NCBI RefSeq assembly: GCF_021556395.1 | Contig: NZ_JAKGCS010000024.1 | Location: 372,001 to 436,000 of the forward strand | Reading direction: 5' to 3' | DNA: 64,000 nucleotides | Source of the DNA: Acuticoccus kalidii | GTDB taxonomy: Bacteria; Pseudomonadota; Alphaproteobacteria; Rhizobiales; Amorphaceae | In this document: positions 17,066-26,231 of the stretch, in pieces | Layout: each line of letters starts with the position of its first letter | How positions within the stretch are numbered: position 1 is the first letter of the stretch | Notes under the pieces: model-generated | Database searches by the model: none | The model's input: only the letters and a program-made list of their open reading frames with translations | Told to the model about the DNA's origin: nothing | Translations under genes and position numbers: made by a program

Positions 17066-20005
17066 ATGAACCACCACGTCCCCCTTGCCCAGATCGACAC
17101 CAACCGCCTCAGCGCCGACCAAACGGCACCGTCGGACGAGACGCTGACGCGGTTCATCGCTGCACTGGAGCGGGACGGGTATCGCGGCGACATTGCGCGC
17201 GACCGGGCGACACGGACCGTCAACGCGACCGACAATTCGATCTACGAGCTCCTGCCCCGCCTCGTCCTGCATCCGCGTGAGGGCGACGATCTCAACCGCA
17301 TCATGCGCGCCGCGCACGAGACCGCCGTTCCCCTCGTCGCCCGTGGCGGCGGCACCGGCACCAACGGCCAGTCGCTGACGGAAAGCGTCATCGTCGACTG
17401 CTCGCGCCATTTGACGGCGATCGAGGCGATCGATCCCGCGCGCGGCATCGCCATCGTGCAGCCGGGGGTGATCCTCGATCAGCTCAACCGCGAGGCGGGC
17501 AAGCATGGCCTCTTCTTCGCGCCCACCGTGTCGACCTCCTCGCGCGCGACGCTCGGCGGGATGGCGGCGACCGACGCCTCTGGCAAAGGCTCCCGCATTC
17601 ACGGCCGCACCTCCGACCACGTGATCGCGATGGAGGTCGCCCTCGCCGACGGGAGCGACTGGCGCGCCGAGACCCTGTCTCCCGAAGCGCTCGAGACCGT
17701 GTGCGCGCGCGAAGATCTCGCCGGGGCCGTCCACCGCACGGTGCGCGAGGTGATCGCCACCGAGGCCGACGAGATCGACCGCGTCTTCCCCGTGATGAAC
17801 CGCGGCCTCACCGGCTATAATCTCGACGAGATCGTCGACGCGGCCGGCGATTTCCACCTCGGCAAGCTCCTCGCGGGCTCGGAGGGCACGCTCGCCCTCA
17901 CGAAGCGCCTCACTTTGAAGCTCACTCGCAAGAAGGCCCATCGCGCCCTCGTCGTCGTCGCCTACGACGATGTCCTCGAAGCGCTCGGCGACGTCGAGCG
18001 GCTCGTCGCGCCGAACCCCGTCGCGATCGAGTTCGTCGATGACAAGGTCGTCCGCCTCGCCCAGGACGATCCGATCTGGGGCGATATCGAAGCGGTCCTC
18101 GCCCATGAGGGGCCGCGCGCCGTGCGGGGGCTCAACTTCATCGAGGTCGAGCACGACAGCCTCGCCGAGATCGACGCGACGCTCGCCGCCTTCGCCGCCC
18201 TCTCGGCGACCGCGCCCGCATCCGTCGTCAGCGAGACGGTGGTGCGCGAGCCGAAGGTGATTTCGCAGCTCTGGGCCTTGCGGGCGAAGGGCGTCGGTCT
18301 TCTCGGGCGGATGGATCCGACCCGCCAAGGCACCGCCTTCGTCGAGGACGCAGCCGTGCCGCCGGAGAATCTCGCCGCCTTCGTCGCCGGGTTCCGCGAT
18401 ATTTTGGACGCGAACGGGGTCGCCTTCGGCATGTATGGGCACGCCGATGTCGGCTGCGTCCATGTCCGCCCGGCGCTCGATATGCGCATTCCAGAGGACG
18501 CGGCGAAGATCCGGCCGATCTCCGATGCCGTCCACAAGCTCGCCCTCACCCATGGCGGTCTCATCTGGGGCGAGCATGGCAAGGGATTTCGCGGCGAGTA
18601 CGTCCCGGACGTCTTCGGCGCGCGGCTTTATGCGGCGCTCTGCCGGATCAAGGCGGCGTTCGATCCGGCCGGGCTTCTCAATCCGGGGAAGATCGCCGCG
18701 GGTTCACCGGACGCACCGCTGCGGGCGATCGACGTCGTGCCGTTCCGCGGCCCGCTCGATGCGGCGATCACGCCGGAGCGGCTCGACGGGTTCGAGAAGG
18801 CGGTGAAGTGCAACGGCAACGGCGCCTGCTTCAACCGCGATTATGACGACGTGATGTGCCCCTCTTACAAGGCGAGCGGCGACCGTCGCCAATCGCCGAA
18901 GGGCCGGGCGGCGCTGCTGCGGGAATGGCTGCGCCCCGAGCGCGAGGCCCGCACCCTCTCCGGTCTCGACGATGGCGGCCCGCTCGACGCGCAGCTCGAC
19001 GCCGCGCTCGCGACCTGTCTCGGCTGCAAAGCCTGCGCCTCGCAATGCCCCGTGAAGGTGGACATTCCGGCGATGCGCTCGCGCTTTTACGCCGATTATT
19101 ATCGCAACCACCGCCGTCCGCCCCACCATCACCTCCTCGCGATGATGGAGCGCATGGCGCCGTTGATGCGCGCCGCGCCGGGCCTTGCCAACATCATGAT
19201 GCGCGCCGGTGGCCCCGTCCTTCGTGCTGTCGGCCTCGTCGACCTTCCGGCCGTCCGCACGCCGCGCCGCTCGCGCCGGCCGCTTCATGCGCCGGCGGAC
19301 GCGCGCGCCGTTCTCCTCGTCGAGGACACGTTCTTGTCGACCTTCGATGGCGGGGTGATCGACGCGGCCGAAACGCTTCTCGAGCGGCTCGGCTACACGG
19401 TGCTGCGCGCTGCGCCGGTCGCCAACGGCAAGGCGTTTCATGTCCTCGGCATGCGCGAGGCGTTCGACAGGACGGCCCGCCGCGCGATCGCGCACGCGCG
19501 CGAACTCCAAGCGCTCGGCCTTCCGGTGATCGCGCTGGAGCCTGCCGTGCGCGACCTATGGCGCGACGAATATCGCGAGCACGGCTCGACGGGCGAAGAA
19601 GTGCGCTCGCTGGAGGCGTTCTTGCTGGAGGAGGCCGACGCCGGCCATCTCGGCGAGCGCCGTGACGACGGCGACGGGCCGGCGGTGAAACTCTTCCTTC
19701 ACTGCACGGAGAAGACCTCCGACCCGCAGGCCGCCGAGCGCTGGCGCCGTCTACTCGCCCATTTCGGCGTCGCGGCCCGCGTTCAGGCGACGGGGTGTTG
19801 CGGGATGGCCGGCACCTTCGGCCACGAGCGCCAGAACCTTGCGATGTCCCGCGCGGCGTTCGACCTGTCCTGGCGCGACCGGCTCGAGGAGCCGGAGACC
19901 ATCGCGCTCGCGACCGGCTTTTCCTGCCGCTCGCAGATCGCCCGTTTCGGGGCCATCTCCTCCCAGCATCCGGTGGAATTTCTGAGCGCGCGGATCGCCG
20001 CCTGA
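17066..20005 (+). CDS. FAD-linked oxidase with Fe-S domains (YdiJ-type, D-2-hydroxy-acid dehydrogenase)
   Basis: This 979-residue protein combines an FAD_binding_4 domain (about residues 70-250; PLVARGGGTGTNGQSL) and an FAD-oxidase C domain (about 260-560; MYGHADVGCVHVRPAL, GLIWGEHGKGFRGEY). A ferredoxin-type double-cluster region follows (CNGNGACFN...MCPSY and CLGCKACASQCPVKVDIP), then a C-terminal CCG-type domain (ATGCCGMAGTFGHE). The order and length match YdiJ, the quinone-linked D-2-hydroxyglutarate dehydrogenase family, though other D-2-hydroxy acids are possible. The ATG at 17066 begins just ahead of the conserved part. It is 160 bases after the FAD oxidase and may have its own promoter. 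Confidence 0.85.
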   Translation: MNHHVPLAQIDTNRLSADQTAPSDETLTRFIAALERDGYRGDIARDRATRTVNATDNSIYELLPRLVLHPREGDDLNRIMRAAHETAVPLVARGGGTGTNGQSLTESVIVDCSRHLTAIEAIDPARGIAIVQPGVILDQLNREAGKHGLFFAPTVSTSSRATLGGMAATDASGKGSRIHGRTSDHVIAMEVALADGSDWRAETLSPEALETVCAREDLAGAVHRTVREVIATEADEIDRVFPVMNRGLTGYNLDEIVDAAGDFHLGKLLAGSEGTLALTKRLTLKLTRKKAHRALVVVAYDDVLEALGDVERLVAPNPVAIEFVDDKVVRLAQDDPIWGDIEAVLAHEGPRAVRGLNFIEVEHDSLAEIDATLAAFAALSATAPASVVSETVVREPKVISQLWALRAKGVGLLGRMDPTRQGTAFVEDAAVPPENLAAFVAGFRDILDANGVAFGMYGHADVGCVHVRPALDMRIPEDAAKIRPISDAVHKLALTHGGLIWGEHGKGFRGEYVPDVFGARLYAALCRIKAAFDPAGLLNPGKIAAGSPDAPLRAIDVVPFRGPLDAAITPERLDGFEKAVKCNGNGACFNRDYDDVMCPSYKASGDRRQSPKGRAALLREWLRPEREARTLSGLDDGGPLDAQLDAALATCLGCKACASQCPVKVDIPAMRSRFYADYYRNHRRPPHHHLLAMMERMAPLMRAAPGLANIMMRAGGPVLRAVGLVDLPAVRTPRRSRRPLHAPADARAVLLVEDTFLSTFDGGVIDAAETLLERLGYTVLRAAPVANGKAFHVLGMREAFDRTARRAIAHARELQALGLPVIALEPAVRDLWRDEYREHGSTGEEVRSLEAFLLEEADAGHLGERRDDGDGPAVKLFLHCTEKTSDPQAAERWRRLLAHFGVAARVQATGCCGMAGTFGHERQNLAMSRAAFDLSWRDRLEEPETIALATGFSCRSQIARFGAISSQHPVEFLSARIAA

Positions 20006-20031
20006 TCGGTGAGCCCGCGCGCGGCGCGTCG

Positions 20032-20622
20032 TCAGCGGCAGGTGCTCAACTGGCGGGCATAATCGTCGGCGAAGTTCGCCGTGCGCGCGGCGGACTTGCG
20101 GGCGCCGTCATTATAGCGCCAGTTGCCGCGGCTATAGCCGGTCCAGCCATAGCGGTAGCTTAGATAGAGATTGAACGCATCGTCCGGCGGCACGCCATAT
20201 TTCGTGACGGTCTTGGAATAGTACCAGCCGATGAAGTCGATCGAGTCGGAGAAGTTGGTCCGGCGCGCCATGCCGTTGCCGGTCTCCTCGCGATACTGTT
20301 TCCAGGTGCCGTTCAACGCCTGACTATAGCCGAACGCCGTCGATTGACGCTTCCACGGAACGACGCCGAGAACCTTGCGCCGTGGCGGGCGGGCGTCACC
20401 GTCGAAGCCTGATTCCACCCGCATCGTCGCCATCAGCACGTGGACCGGGATGCCATAACGGCGCTCCACCTTGCGGGCGTCGCCGTACCAGTTGGTGAAA
20501 AAGCCGTCCCGTTGCGAGAAGACCTGACACACGTCGTTGATGGACGACGGCGGCGTGCTTCCGCAACCGGCGAGCGCCAGAAGACCGAGGACGATCAGCA
20601 AGGGCTTCAACGGATATCGCAT
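20032..20622 (-). CDS. Putative lytic-transglycosylase-like (SLT fold) lipoprotein
   Basis: The 196-residue protein begins with a lipoprotein signal (MRYPLKPLLIVLGLLALAGC), with the lipobox cysteine at about residue 20. The mature part has SLT-like features: GIPVHVLMATMRVESGF supplies a helix ending in a Glu-Ser pair like the catalytic ES of lytic transglycosylases. AFGYSQALNGTWKQY and FNLYLSYRYGWTGYSRG follow, with Tyr/Gly-rich segments. It is expected in the periplasm, anchored to a membrane, cleaving or binding peptidoglycan. It converges on the YdiJ-type gene and shows no functional tie to its neighbours. Confidence 0.7.
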   Translation of the reverse strand: MRYPLKPLLIVLGLLALAGCGSTPPSSINDVCQVFSQRDGFFTNWYGDARKVERRYGIPVHVLMATMRVESGFDGDARPPRRKVLGVVPWKRQSTAFGYSQALNGTWKQYREETGNGMARRTNFSDSIDFIGWYYSKTVTKYGVPPDDAFNLYLSYRYGWTGYSRGNWRYNDGARKSAARTANFADDYARQLSTCR

Positions 20623-21204
20623 AGGCGGCAGTTTATGCCCCCGGACGTGAAGGCGAGTTTTCGAGGGTTGGTTAAGACTCCGCTGCCGCTTCCATGACAA
20701 TGAAACCGGCCGGCGCCCCGGCGACGCGCCGCCGACCGCCAAGAAAAGACCGGGCGCGGCGCATGATTCCCGCAGTATTTCCGCGCCACGGCCCGCGCCG
20801 CACAATCGACGTCCAGTTGCGCGCCCTCCCGCGGAGGGTCATCATCGCGCCGTCCACGGCGTTCTCCGGTCCGGTGAGACGGGATGCATATCGCGATCGG
20901 GTGGTGTCCCACACCGGAGGAAAGACGGGGAAATCCGGCATCGTTTCGTCGGAAAAGCATCGTCGCAGCCCGGACGCACCGACGGTCCGCACCGGCGCTC
21001 TGCCCCCTCCGGCACCCCCTACCCCCAATTGTACGCTTGCACCCGCCCGAAAGACGAGATCATAGTATTGGAGCGCCGGCGCGACCGAGCCGTTTGTCGG
21101 CAACCGCGTGACCGGGGCCCAAAACGCACGACGGTGGCCACGCGGCAAACAAACGTGCCGCAGCCCTCTCGTGACGACAGAACAATTACGGGAAGGAGCA
21201 CGCC
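20623..21204. other. Intergenic region without a supported gene
   Basis: These 582 bases lie between the divergent lipoprotein gene and the ABC transporter operon. The short frames here are Arg/Pro-rich and lack ribosome sites. The promoter of the ABC operon must lie here, probably near the relatively AT-rich 21030-21070 stretch. I see no clear operator, riboswitch or terminator. Confidence 0.45.
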
Positions 21205-22239
21205 TTGACGAAACGATCGGACATCGACCGCCGCCGATTTCTGCGCAATGCCGGCCTCGCTGCCGGCGCCGCGGGGGGCGCGTTCGCCGGAATGGCCGGC
21301 GACCCGCGCACCATGCTCGCCATGGCGCAGGACATGGGCCGTTCCGAAAAACCGCTGAAGGCCGCATTCTCGAACGCCGGCCTTCAGGCCACCTGGTGCG
21401 CCCAGGGGAAGGCCGCCGCCGAATATTGGGGCGACCTCTTCAACGTCGACGTCACCTGGTTCGACGGTGAGCTGTCCGCCCCCAAACAGCGCAGCGCCAT
21501 CGACACCATGGCGACCCAGGATTGGGATTTCGTCGCCATCCAGGCCTTCGGCATCGGCACCCTCACCGATCCGGTGCAGCGGATGATCGACAAAGGCATC
21601 CCCGTCATCGACATGGACACGCTGATCGCCCCGCTCGAGCAGATCGAGGTCCACTCCTTCCTCGCCCCCGACAACGAATTCATGGGCGCCTCGGTGACCC
21701 GCGCGCTCGTCGATGCGATGGGCGGCAAAGGCGGGATCGTGATGACCCAGGGCGCACTCGGCCACACCGGCGCACAGGGCCGCGCCCGCGGCTTCCACAG
21801 CGTCGTCGATTCGATGCCGGACATCGAAGTCCTCGACGAGCAGCCGGCCGACTGGGACGTCACGAAGGCGACCCGCATCTGGGACAGCCTGCTGACGAAA
21901 TATGGCGACAAGATCAACGCCGCCTTCTTCCACAATGACGACATGGCGCTCGCCGCTCAGAACATCATGAAAGCCCGCGGCCGGGACGACATCATCGTCG
22001 GCGGTGTCGACGCGATGCCGCCGGCGGTGGAAGCCGTCATCGACGGGCGGATGCACGCGACGGTGCGCAACCCGTCCTGCCGGATCCATGGCGGCGCGGT
22101 GATGGCCGGCGTCGCCGCGGTGCTGACCGGCGAATCGACCGGGGAAGGCATCCCCAAACACGTCATCACCGACGGGCCGGTCGTCACCAAGGACAATGCG
22201 CCCGGCATGTTGTGGATGCAGAACCATTATCTGATCTGA
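21205..22239 (+). CDS. Sugar-type ABC transporter substrate-binding protein with Tat signal
   Basis: The 344-residue protein of the periplasmic-binding-protein type 1 (ribose/galactose) family starts with TTG at 21205 after GGAAGGAG. Its N-terminus DRRRFLRNAGLAAGAAGGAF is a twin-arginine signal, meaning export in folded form. The mature part has the alternating alpha/beta pattern of RbsB proteins (DFVAIQAFG, PVIDMDTLI, FFHNDDMALAAQNIMKA, IIVGGVDAMPPAVEAV). The ATPase and permease follow at once. The ligand is unknown: sugars, polyols and purine derivatives are all handled by this family. Confidence 0.87.
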   Translation: MTKRSDIDRRRFLRNAGLAAGAAGGAFAGMAGDPRTMLAMAQDMGRSEKPLKAAFSNAGLQATWCAQGKAAAEYWGDLFNVDVTWFDGELSAPKQRSAIDTMATQDWDFVAIQAFGIGTLTDPVQRMIDKGIPVIDMDTLIAPLEQIEVHSFLAPDNEFMGASVTRALVDAMGGKGGIVMTQGALGHTGAQGRARGFHSVVDSMPDIEVLDEQPADWDVTKATRIWDSLLTKYGDKINAAFFHNDDMALAAQNIMKARGRDDIIVGGVDAMPPAVEAVIDGRMHATVRNPSCRIHGGAVMAGVAAVLTGESTGEGIPKHVITDGPVVTKDNAPGMLWMQNHYLI

Positions 22240-22241
22240 GC

Positions 22242-23777
22242 GTGAGCGACACGTCCGCCGCTCGGCCCGCGCCCTTGGCGCCGGCCGAGCCTCTCCTTGA
22301 GCTGAGCGGAATCTCGAAGTCGTTCGGCGGGGTGCGCGCCCTGTCGAACGTCGATTTCACGCTCAATCGCGGCGAGGTGCACGCCCTCGTCGGCGAGAAC
22401 GGAGCCGGCAAGTCGACCCTTATGAAGATCATCGCCGGCGTCCAGTCGGCCGATGAGGGCCGGCTCGTCCTCGACGGGGTCGAAGCGCATTTCCGCTCCG
22501 CCCGCGACGCGCGCGACCATGGTGTCGGCATGGTCCATCAGGAGCTGAGCGTCGCGCCGGACCTTTCGGTCGCCGAGAACGTCTATCTCGGAAGCCAGCC
22601 CGGCTCGCGCTATGGCATCGTCGACTGGAAGGCGATGTATCGTGGCGCTGCGACCCTCCTCGAACGGCTCGGCCTTGAGATCGACCCGCGCGAGCGGCTC
22701 GGCGATCTGCCCGTCGGCCTGCAACAGCTCGTGGAGCTTGCCCGCGTCCTCTTCTCCGGCGCGCGGGTCATCATTCTCGACGAGCCGACCTCGGCGCTGT
22801 CGCCGCCGGAGATCGCCCGCCTCTTCGAGGTTCTCGAACGCTTGAAGCAGGAGGAGGGCCGCAGCTTCGTCTTCATCTCCCACTTCATCGAGGACGTGCT
22901 CACCGTGGCCGACCGGGTGACGGTGCTGCGCAATGGCGAGAAGGTCGCGACCGCGAATGCCGACGCGATCGACAAGCGCTGGATCATCCAGAAGATGATC
23001 GGCACCGGGCATGGCGAACTCGAAAACATGTACACCGGCGCCGTTTCGATGGGCCCGCGCCCGACGGACGCCCCCGTCCTGTCGGTCGAGCACCTGACGC
23101 GGCGTCCGAACTTCGAGGATGTCAGCTTCACGGTGGCGCCGGGCGAAGTGCTCGGCGTCTATGGCTTCATGGGGTGCGGCCAGCTCGAACTCGCCCGCGC
23201 CCTCTTCGGCAAGATCCGCCCGAGCGAGGGCGACATCACCGTCGACGGAACGGTCCGCCGCTTCGGCTCGACCGCGAAGGCGAAGGTCGCGGGGATGGCC
23301 TTCGTGCCGGAAAGCCGGGGACAGATGCTGTTCGCCGACCAGCCGGTGTTCACCAACATGTCGATCAGCGTCCTCGAGGACATCGACAAATTCTGGCTCC
23401 GGCCCAACCGCGAGCGGGAGATCGCCCGCGGCCACATCGAAACGCTCGGCGTGCGTCCGGCGAACGAGCTCGCGCGGCTCGGCGTCCTGTCGGGCGGCAA
23501 CCAGCAAAAGGTGGCGCTCGGCCGTTGGATGACGCGCCTGCCGCGCGTTCTCGTCATGTGCGAACCGACACGGGGAATGGACGTCGGCGCGAAGGAGGAT
23601 GTTGTGAAGATCGTGAAGGGCCTCAGCGCCGAAGGCGTCGCCGTGGTGGTGCTGTCCACGGAGCCCGAGACCGTGCTCGCGCTCGCGACGCGCGTCATCG
23701 TCATGCGCAAAGGGCGGATCGTCGAGGAGTTTGCCGGCCGGGCGATCGCCAAAGACGATCTGTTGGCCGCAGCATGA
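22242..23777 (+). CDS. Ribose-type ABC transporter ATPase with two nucleotide-binding domains
   Basis: The 511-residue protein has tandem ABC domains as in RbsA/MglA. Domain 1 shows Walker A GENGAGKSTLM, a Q-loop, LPVGLQQLVELAR in place of a canonical signature, and Walker B VIILDEPTSAL. Domain 2 has a degenerate Walker A (YGFMGCGQLELARAL), an intact LSGGNQQKVALG signature and Walker B VLVMCEPTRGMD. This asymmetry is normal for the family. A GTG start at 22242 lies two bases after the binding-protein stop, and the permease starts in an ATGA overlap. Confidence 0.92.
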   Translation: MSDTSAARPAPLAPAEPLLELSGISKSFGGVRALSNVDFTLNRGEVHALVGENGAGKSTLMKIIAGVQSADEGRLVLDGVEAHFRSARDARDHGVGMVHQELSVAPDLSVAENVYLGSQPGSRYGIVDWKAMYRGAATLLERLGLEIDPRERLGDLPVGLQQLVELARVLFSGARVIILDEPTSALSPPEIARLFEVLERLKQEEGRSFVFISHFIEDVLTVADRVTVLRNGEKVATANADAIDKRWIIQKMIGTGHGELENMYTGAVSMGPRPTDAPVLSVEHLTRRPNFEDVSFTVAPGEVLGVYGFMGCGQLELARALFGKIRPSEGDITVDGTVRRFGSTAKAKVAGMAFVPESRGQMLFADQPVFTNMSISVLEDIDKFWLRPNREREIARGHIETLGVRPANELARLGVLSGGNQQKVALGRWMTRLPRVLVMCEPTRGMDVGAKEDVVKIVKGLSAEGVAVVVLSTEPETVLALATRVIVMRKGRIVEEFAGRAIAKDDLLAAA

Positions 23778-24787
23778 GCGTCGAGGGTCTCGGTACGCAG
23801 CGCGCCGGCGGCTTGCGCGGCTTCTTCATCAGCCGGGTGCGCGAGATCGCGCCGCTCGCGACGCTCTTCTTCCTCGTCGTGGTGTTCGCGGCCGCGAGCC
23901 CGTCCTTTATGACGGCGGACAACGCGGCGAACATCCTGCGCCAGATCTCGATCACCGCGATCATGGCGACGGGGCTGACCTTCGTCCTCCTGTGCGGCGA
24001 GATCGACCTGTCCTTCGCCGCGGTCGCCAACGCGGCGGGCATCGTCGTCGCCTTCTTCACGACGCAGGAAGCCTATGTGAACATCGCGAACGTTCCCCTG
24101 CCGGGCGCGTTCGCGATCGTCCTCGCGATCCTGACGGCGTGCGGGCTCGGTCTCGTCAACGCGGTCGGCCTCACCCGGATCGGGATCCCGTCCTTCATCG
24201 TAACGCTCGCGATGATGCAGATCGCGGCCGGCATCTCCGCGCTGCTCGTGCGCGGTCAGATCGCCTATGCCGTGCCGGACGTCGTGCGCACGCTCGGCGC
24301 GGGGCACATTTTCGGCATCCCGTGGATCGTGATCGTGGCGGGGCTCTTCCTCCTCGTCGCCCACCTCGTCCTCACCTACACGCGGTTCGGGCGATACGTC
24401 TACATGGTCGGCGGGAACCGCGAGGCGGCGGAATATTCCGGCGTCAACGTCAAGCTGATCCTCGGCGCGGTGATGGTGATCTCCGCCTTCTGCGCCGGCA
24501 TTTCCGGGATGCTGGGGGTCGCCTATTTCGGCTCGGCGCAGCAGAACGAGTTCGACGCCTACCTCCTCGATGCGATCGCCGCCGTCGTCCTCGGCGGGAC
24601 GAGCCTGTTCGGCGGCCGGGGCGGCATTCCCTATACGATCATCGGCCTTCTGGTGCTCGGCGTCCTCAATAACGGGCTCGACCATGTGGACATCGATTCG
24701 TTCCTGAAGATCCTGATCCGCGGCCTCATCCTGCTCGCCGCGCTGATCATCAACGTCTATGCGCAGCGGCTGACGGCCAAGCGTTAG
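23774..24787 (+). CDS. Ribose-type ABC transporter permease (RbsC family)
   Basis: The 337-residue integral membrane protein has about 8-10 helices with the family blocks FVLLCGEIDLSFAAVAN and the cytoplasmic coupling loop TRFGRYVYMVGGNREAAEYSG. DAIAAVVLGGTSLFGGRGG sits near the C-terminus. It forms a homodimeric channel with the double ATPase encoded just upstream and closes a three-gene importer operon, followed by a hairpin at 24790-24812. Confidence 0.93.
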   Translation: MSVEGLGTQRAGGLRGFFISRVREIAPLATLFFLVVVFAAASPSFMTADNAANILRQISITAIMATGLTFVLLCGEIDLSFAAVANAAGIVVAFFTTQEAYVNIANVPLPGAFAIVLAILTACGLGLVNAVGLTRIGIPSFIVTLAMMQIAAGISALLVRGQIAYAVPDVVRTLGAGHIFGIPWIVIVAGLFLLVAHLVLTYTRFGRYVYMVGGNREAAEYSGVNVKLILGAVMVISAFCAGISGMLGVAYFGSAQQNEFDAYLLDAIAAVVLGGTSLFGGRGGIPYTIIGLLVLGVLNNGLDHVDIDSFLKILIRGLILLAALIINVYAQRLTAKR

Positions 24788-24789
24788 AC

Positions 24790-24812
24790 GAGGGGCGGCC
24801 GCGCCGCCCCTC
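24790..24812. terminator. GC-rich hairpin between convergent genes
   Basis: A perfect 10-bp inverted repeat (GAGGGGCGGC / GCCGCCCCTC) with a 3-base loop follows the permease stop and faces the Old Yellow Enzyme stop. It has no T-run, so termination on either strand is probable but not certain. Confidence 0.55.
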
Positions 24813-24820
24813 ACCTCACC

Positions 24821-25918
24821 TCACCCGAAGAGCTGTTTGAACTGGCGCGGCTGAGATCTCAGATACTGATCCGGCGCCTTGACGCTCGCGCCGAGATGGG
24901 CCGCCGCGTGCCAGGGCCAGCGCGGGTCATAGAGAATGCCGCGCGCGAGCGCGATGAGATCGGCGTCCCCCGTGCCGACGATCGCCTCGGCCTGATCGTA
25001 ATCGGTGATGAGGCCGACGGCGACGACCGGCATCTTCACCGCCTGCTTGACCGCCCGCGCGAGCGGCACCTGATAGCTCGGCCCGACCGGGATCTCCTGG
25101 CGCGGATCGTTTCCCCCGCTGGAGACGTGCACCGCGGCGCACCCGCGCGCGTCGAGCGCCACGCAGAAGGCGACCGCCTCTTCGATATCGAACCCGCCCG
25201 GCACCCAGTCGGTCCCGGAAACACGGTAGGTGACGGGCCTGTCGGACGGAAAATTCGCCCGGACGATGTCGTAGATCTCGAGCGGAAAGCGCATCCGGTT
25301 CTCGAGACTGCCGCCATAGGCGTCGCTCCGCTGGTTGGAGAGCGGGGAAAGAAACTGGTGCATCAGATAGCCGTGCGCGCCGTGGATCTGCACGGCATCG
25401 AGGCCGAGCCGCGCGGCCCGTTTCGTCGCCTCGGCGAAGCCCTTGCGCACCCGGTCGAGAGCGGCATCATCCATCGCCGTCGGCGGCACGTCGTCGGGTG
25501 CGAAGGGCAGCGCCGACGGGGCGACGGTCGGCCACCCGTCCGCCTCGTCGGGACGGATCTGCCGGCCGCCCTTCCACGGTTTTTCGTGCGAGGCCTTGCG
25601 CCCGGCATGGCCGAGCTGGAGCGCGATCGGCATGTCCGACCAGCGACGCACGCCTTCGAGGACACGCCCCATCGCGGCCTCGGTCGCATGGTCCCAGAGG
25701 CCGACATCGGCGTAGCTGATGCGCCCTTCCGGCACGACGGCCGTCGCCTCGATCGTCAGCACCGCGGCGCCGGAGAGGGCGAGCTGGCCGAGATGGATGA
25801 GGTGCCAGTCGTTCATCTGGCCGTCGGTCGCCGAATATTGGCACATCGGCGCGATGACGATGCGGTTGGCGAGCGACAACGACCCGACCTCGAACGGGCT
25901 GAAGAGAGCGGATGACAT
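24821..25918 (-). CDS. NADH:flavin oxidoreductase, Old Yellow Enzyme family (YqjM type)
   Basis: The 365-residue FMN-dependent TIM barrel has the YqjM-class N-terminus PMCQYSATDGQMNDWH, whose Cys and Tyr tune the flavin. It also has the substrate-binding HxxH-type motif in QIHGAHGYLMHQFLSP, and SPLSNQRSDAYGGSLENR. It reduces activated C=C bonds (enones, maleimides) with NAD(P)H. The start is the ATG at 25918. It is divergent from the racemase/barbiturase operon across 313 bases. A role in reducing an unsaturated ring or dicarboxylate of that pathway is possible but unproven. Confidence 0.9.
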   Translation of the reverse strand: MSSALFSPFEVGSLSLANRIVIAPMCQYSATDGQMNDWHLIHLGQLALSGAAVLTIEATAVVPEGRISYADVGLWDHATEAAMGRVLEGVRRWSDMPIALQLGHAGRKASHEKPWKGGRQIRPDEADGWPTVAPSALPFAPDDVPPTAMDDAALDRVRKGFAEATKRAARLGLDAVQIHGAHGYLMHQFLSPLSNQRSDAYGGSLENRMRFPLEIYDIVRANFPSDRPVTYRVSGTDWVPGGFDIEEAVAFCVALDARGCAAVHVSSGGNDPRQEIPVGPSYQVPLARAVKQAVKMPVVAVGLITDYDQAEAIVGTGDADLIALARGILYDPRWPWHAAAHLGASVKAPDQYLRSQPRQFKQLFG

Positions 25919-26231
25919 CGAGAACTCCTGTCTTGCCGCGATGGACGGCCGCCTGACCATGGCGGCGCGATCGCGGATGCGCCGAAGATAGCAAGTTCCG
26001 TGCGCAATGGAGGGCCACACTTTTCAAGGCCGTCCGCGGCCTCCCCGCCACATCCCAAAACACCGCAGAACGCCAAGGTGCGCGGGGCTGTTCGGCCCAT
26101 CGCCACATCCGCGCTTATGGATGAATAAGGATTACTGGTGTTGTTCCGCCCCCCGTTGCACCGCACCGTAGGGCTCCGATGGCGTTGCGCTTCACCGCAA
26201 CGCGCAACGGCACATCAGGATCCCGAACGCG
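25919..26231. other. Divergent promoter region, OYE / racemase-barbiturase operon
   Basis: These 313 bases contain both promoters. The part near 26110-26135 is AT-rich by local standards. A perfect 8-bp inverted repeat lies at 26182-26203 in the probable leader of the rightward operon and is annotated separately. No gene is visible. Confidence 0.5.
26182..26203. promoter_or_regulatory. Inverted repeat GCGTTGCG-N6-CGCAACGC in the leader of the racemase operon
   Basis: A perfect 8-bp inverted repeat with a 6-base spacer ends 28 bases before the ATG at 26232. It could be an RNA hairpin controlling translation or an operator for a dimeric repressor. A further GCGCAAC copy follows the right arm. 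Confidence 0.45.

Noticed and set aside
20623..21204. Riboswitch or small RNA before the ABC operon
   Set aside because: No recognisable aptamer or terminator structure could be read by eye, so only an unassigned region is noted.
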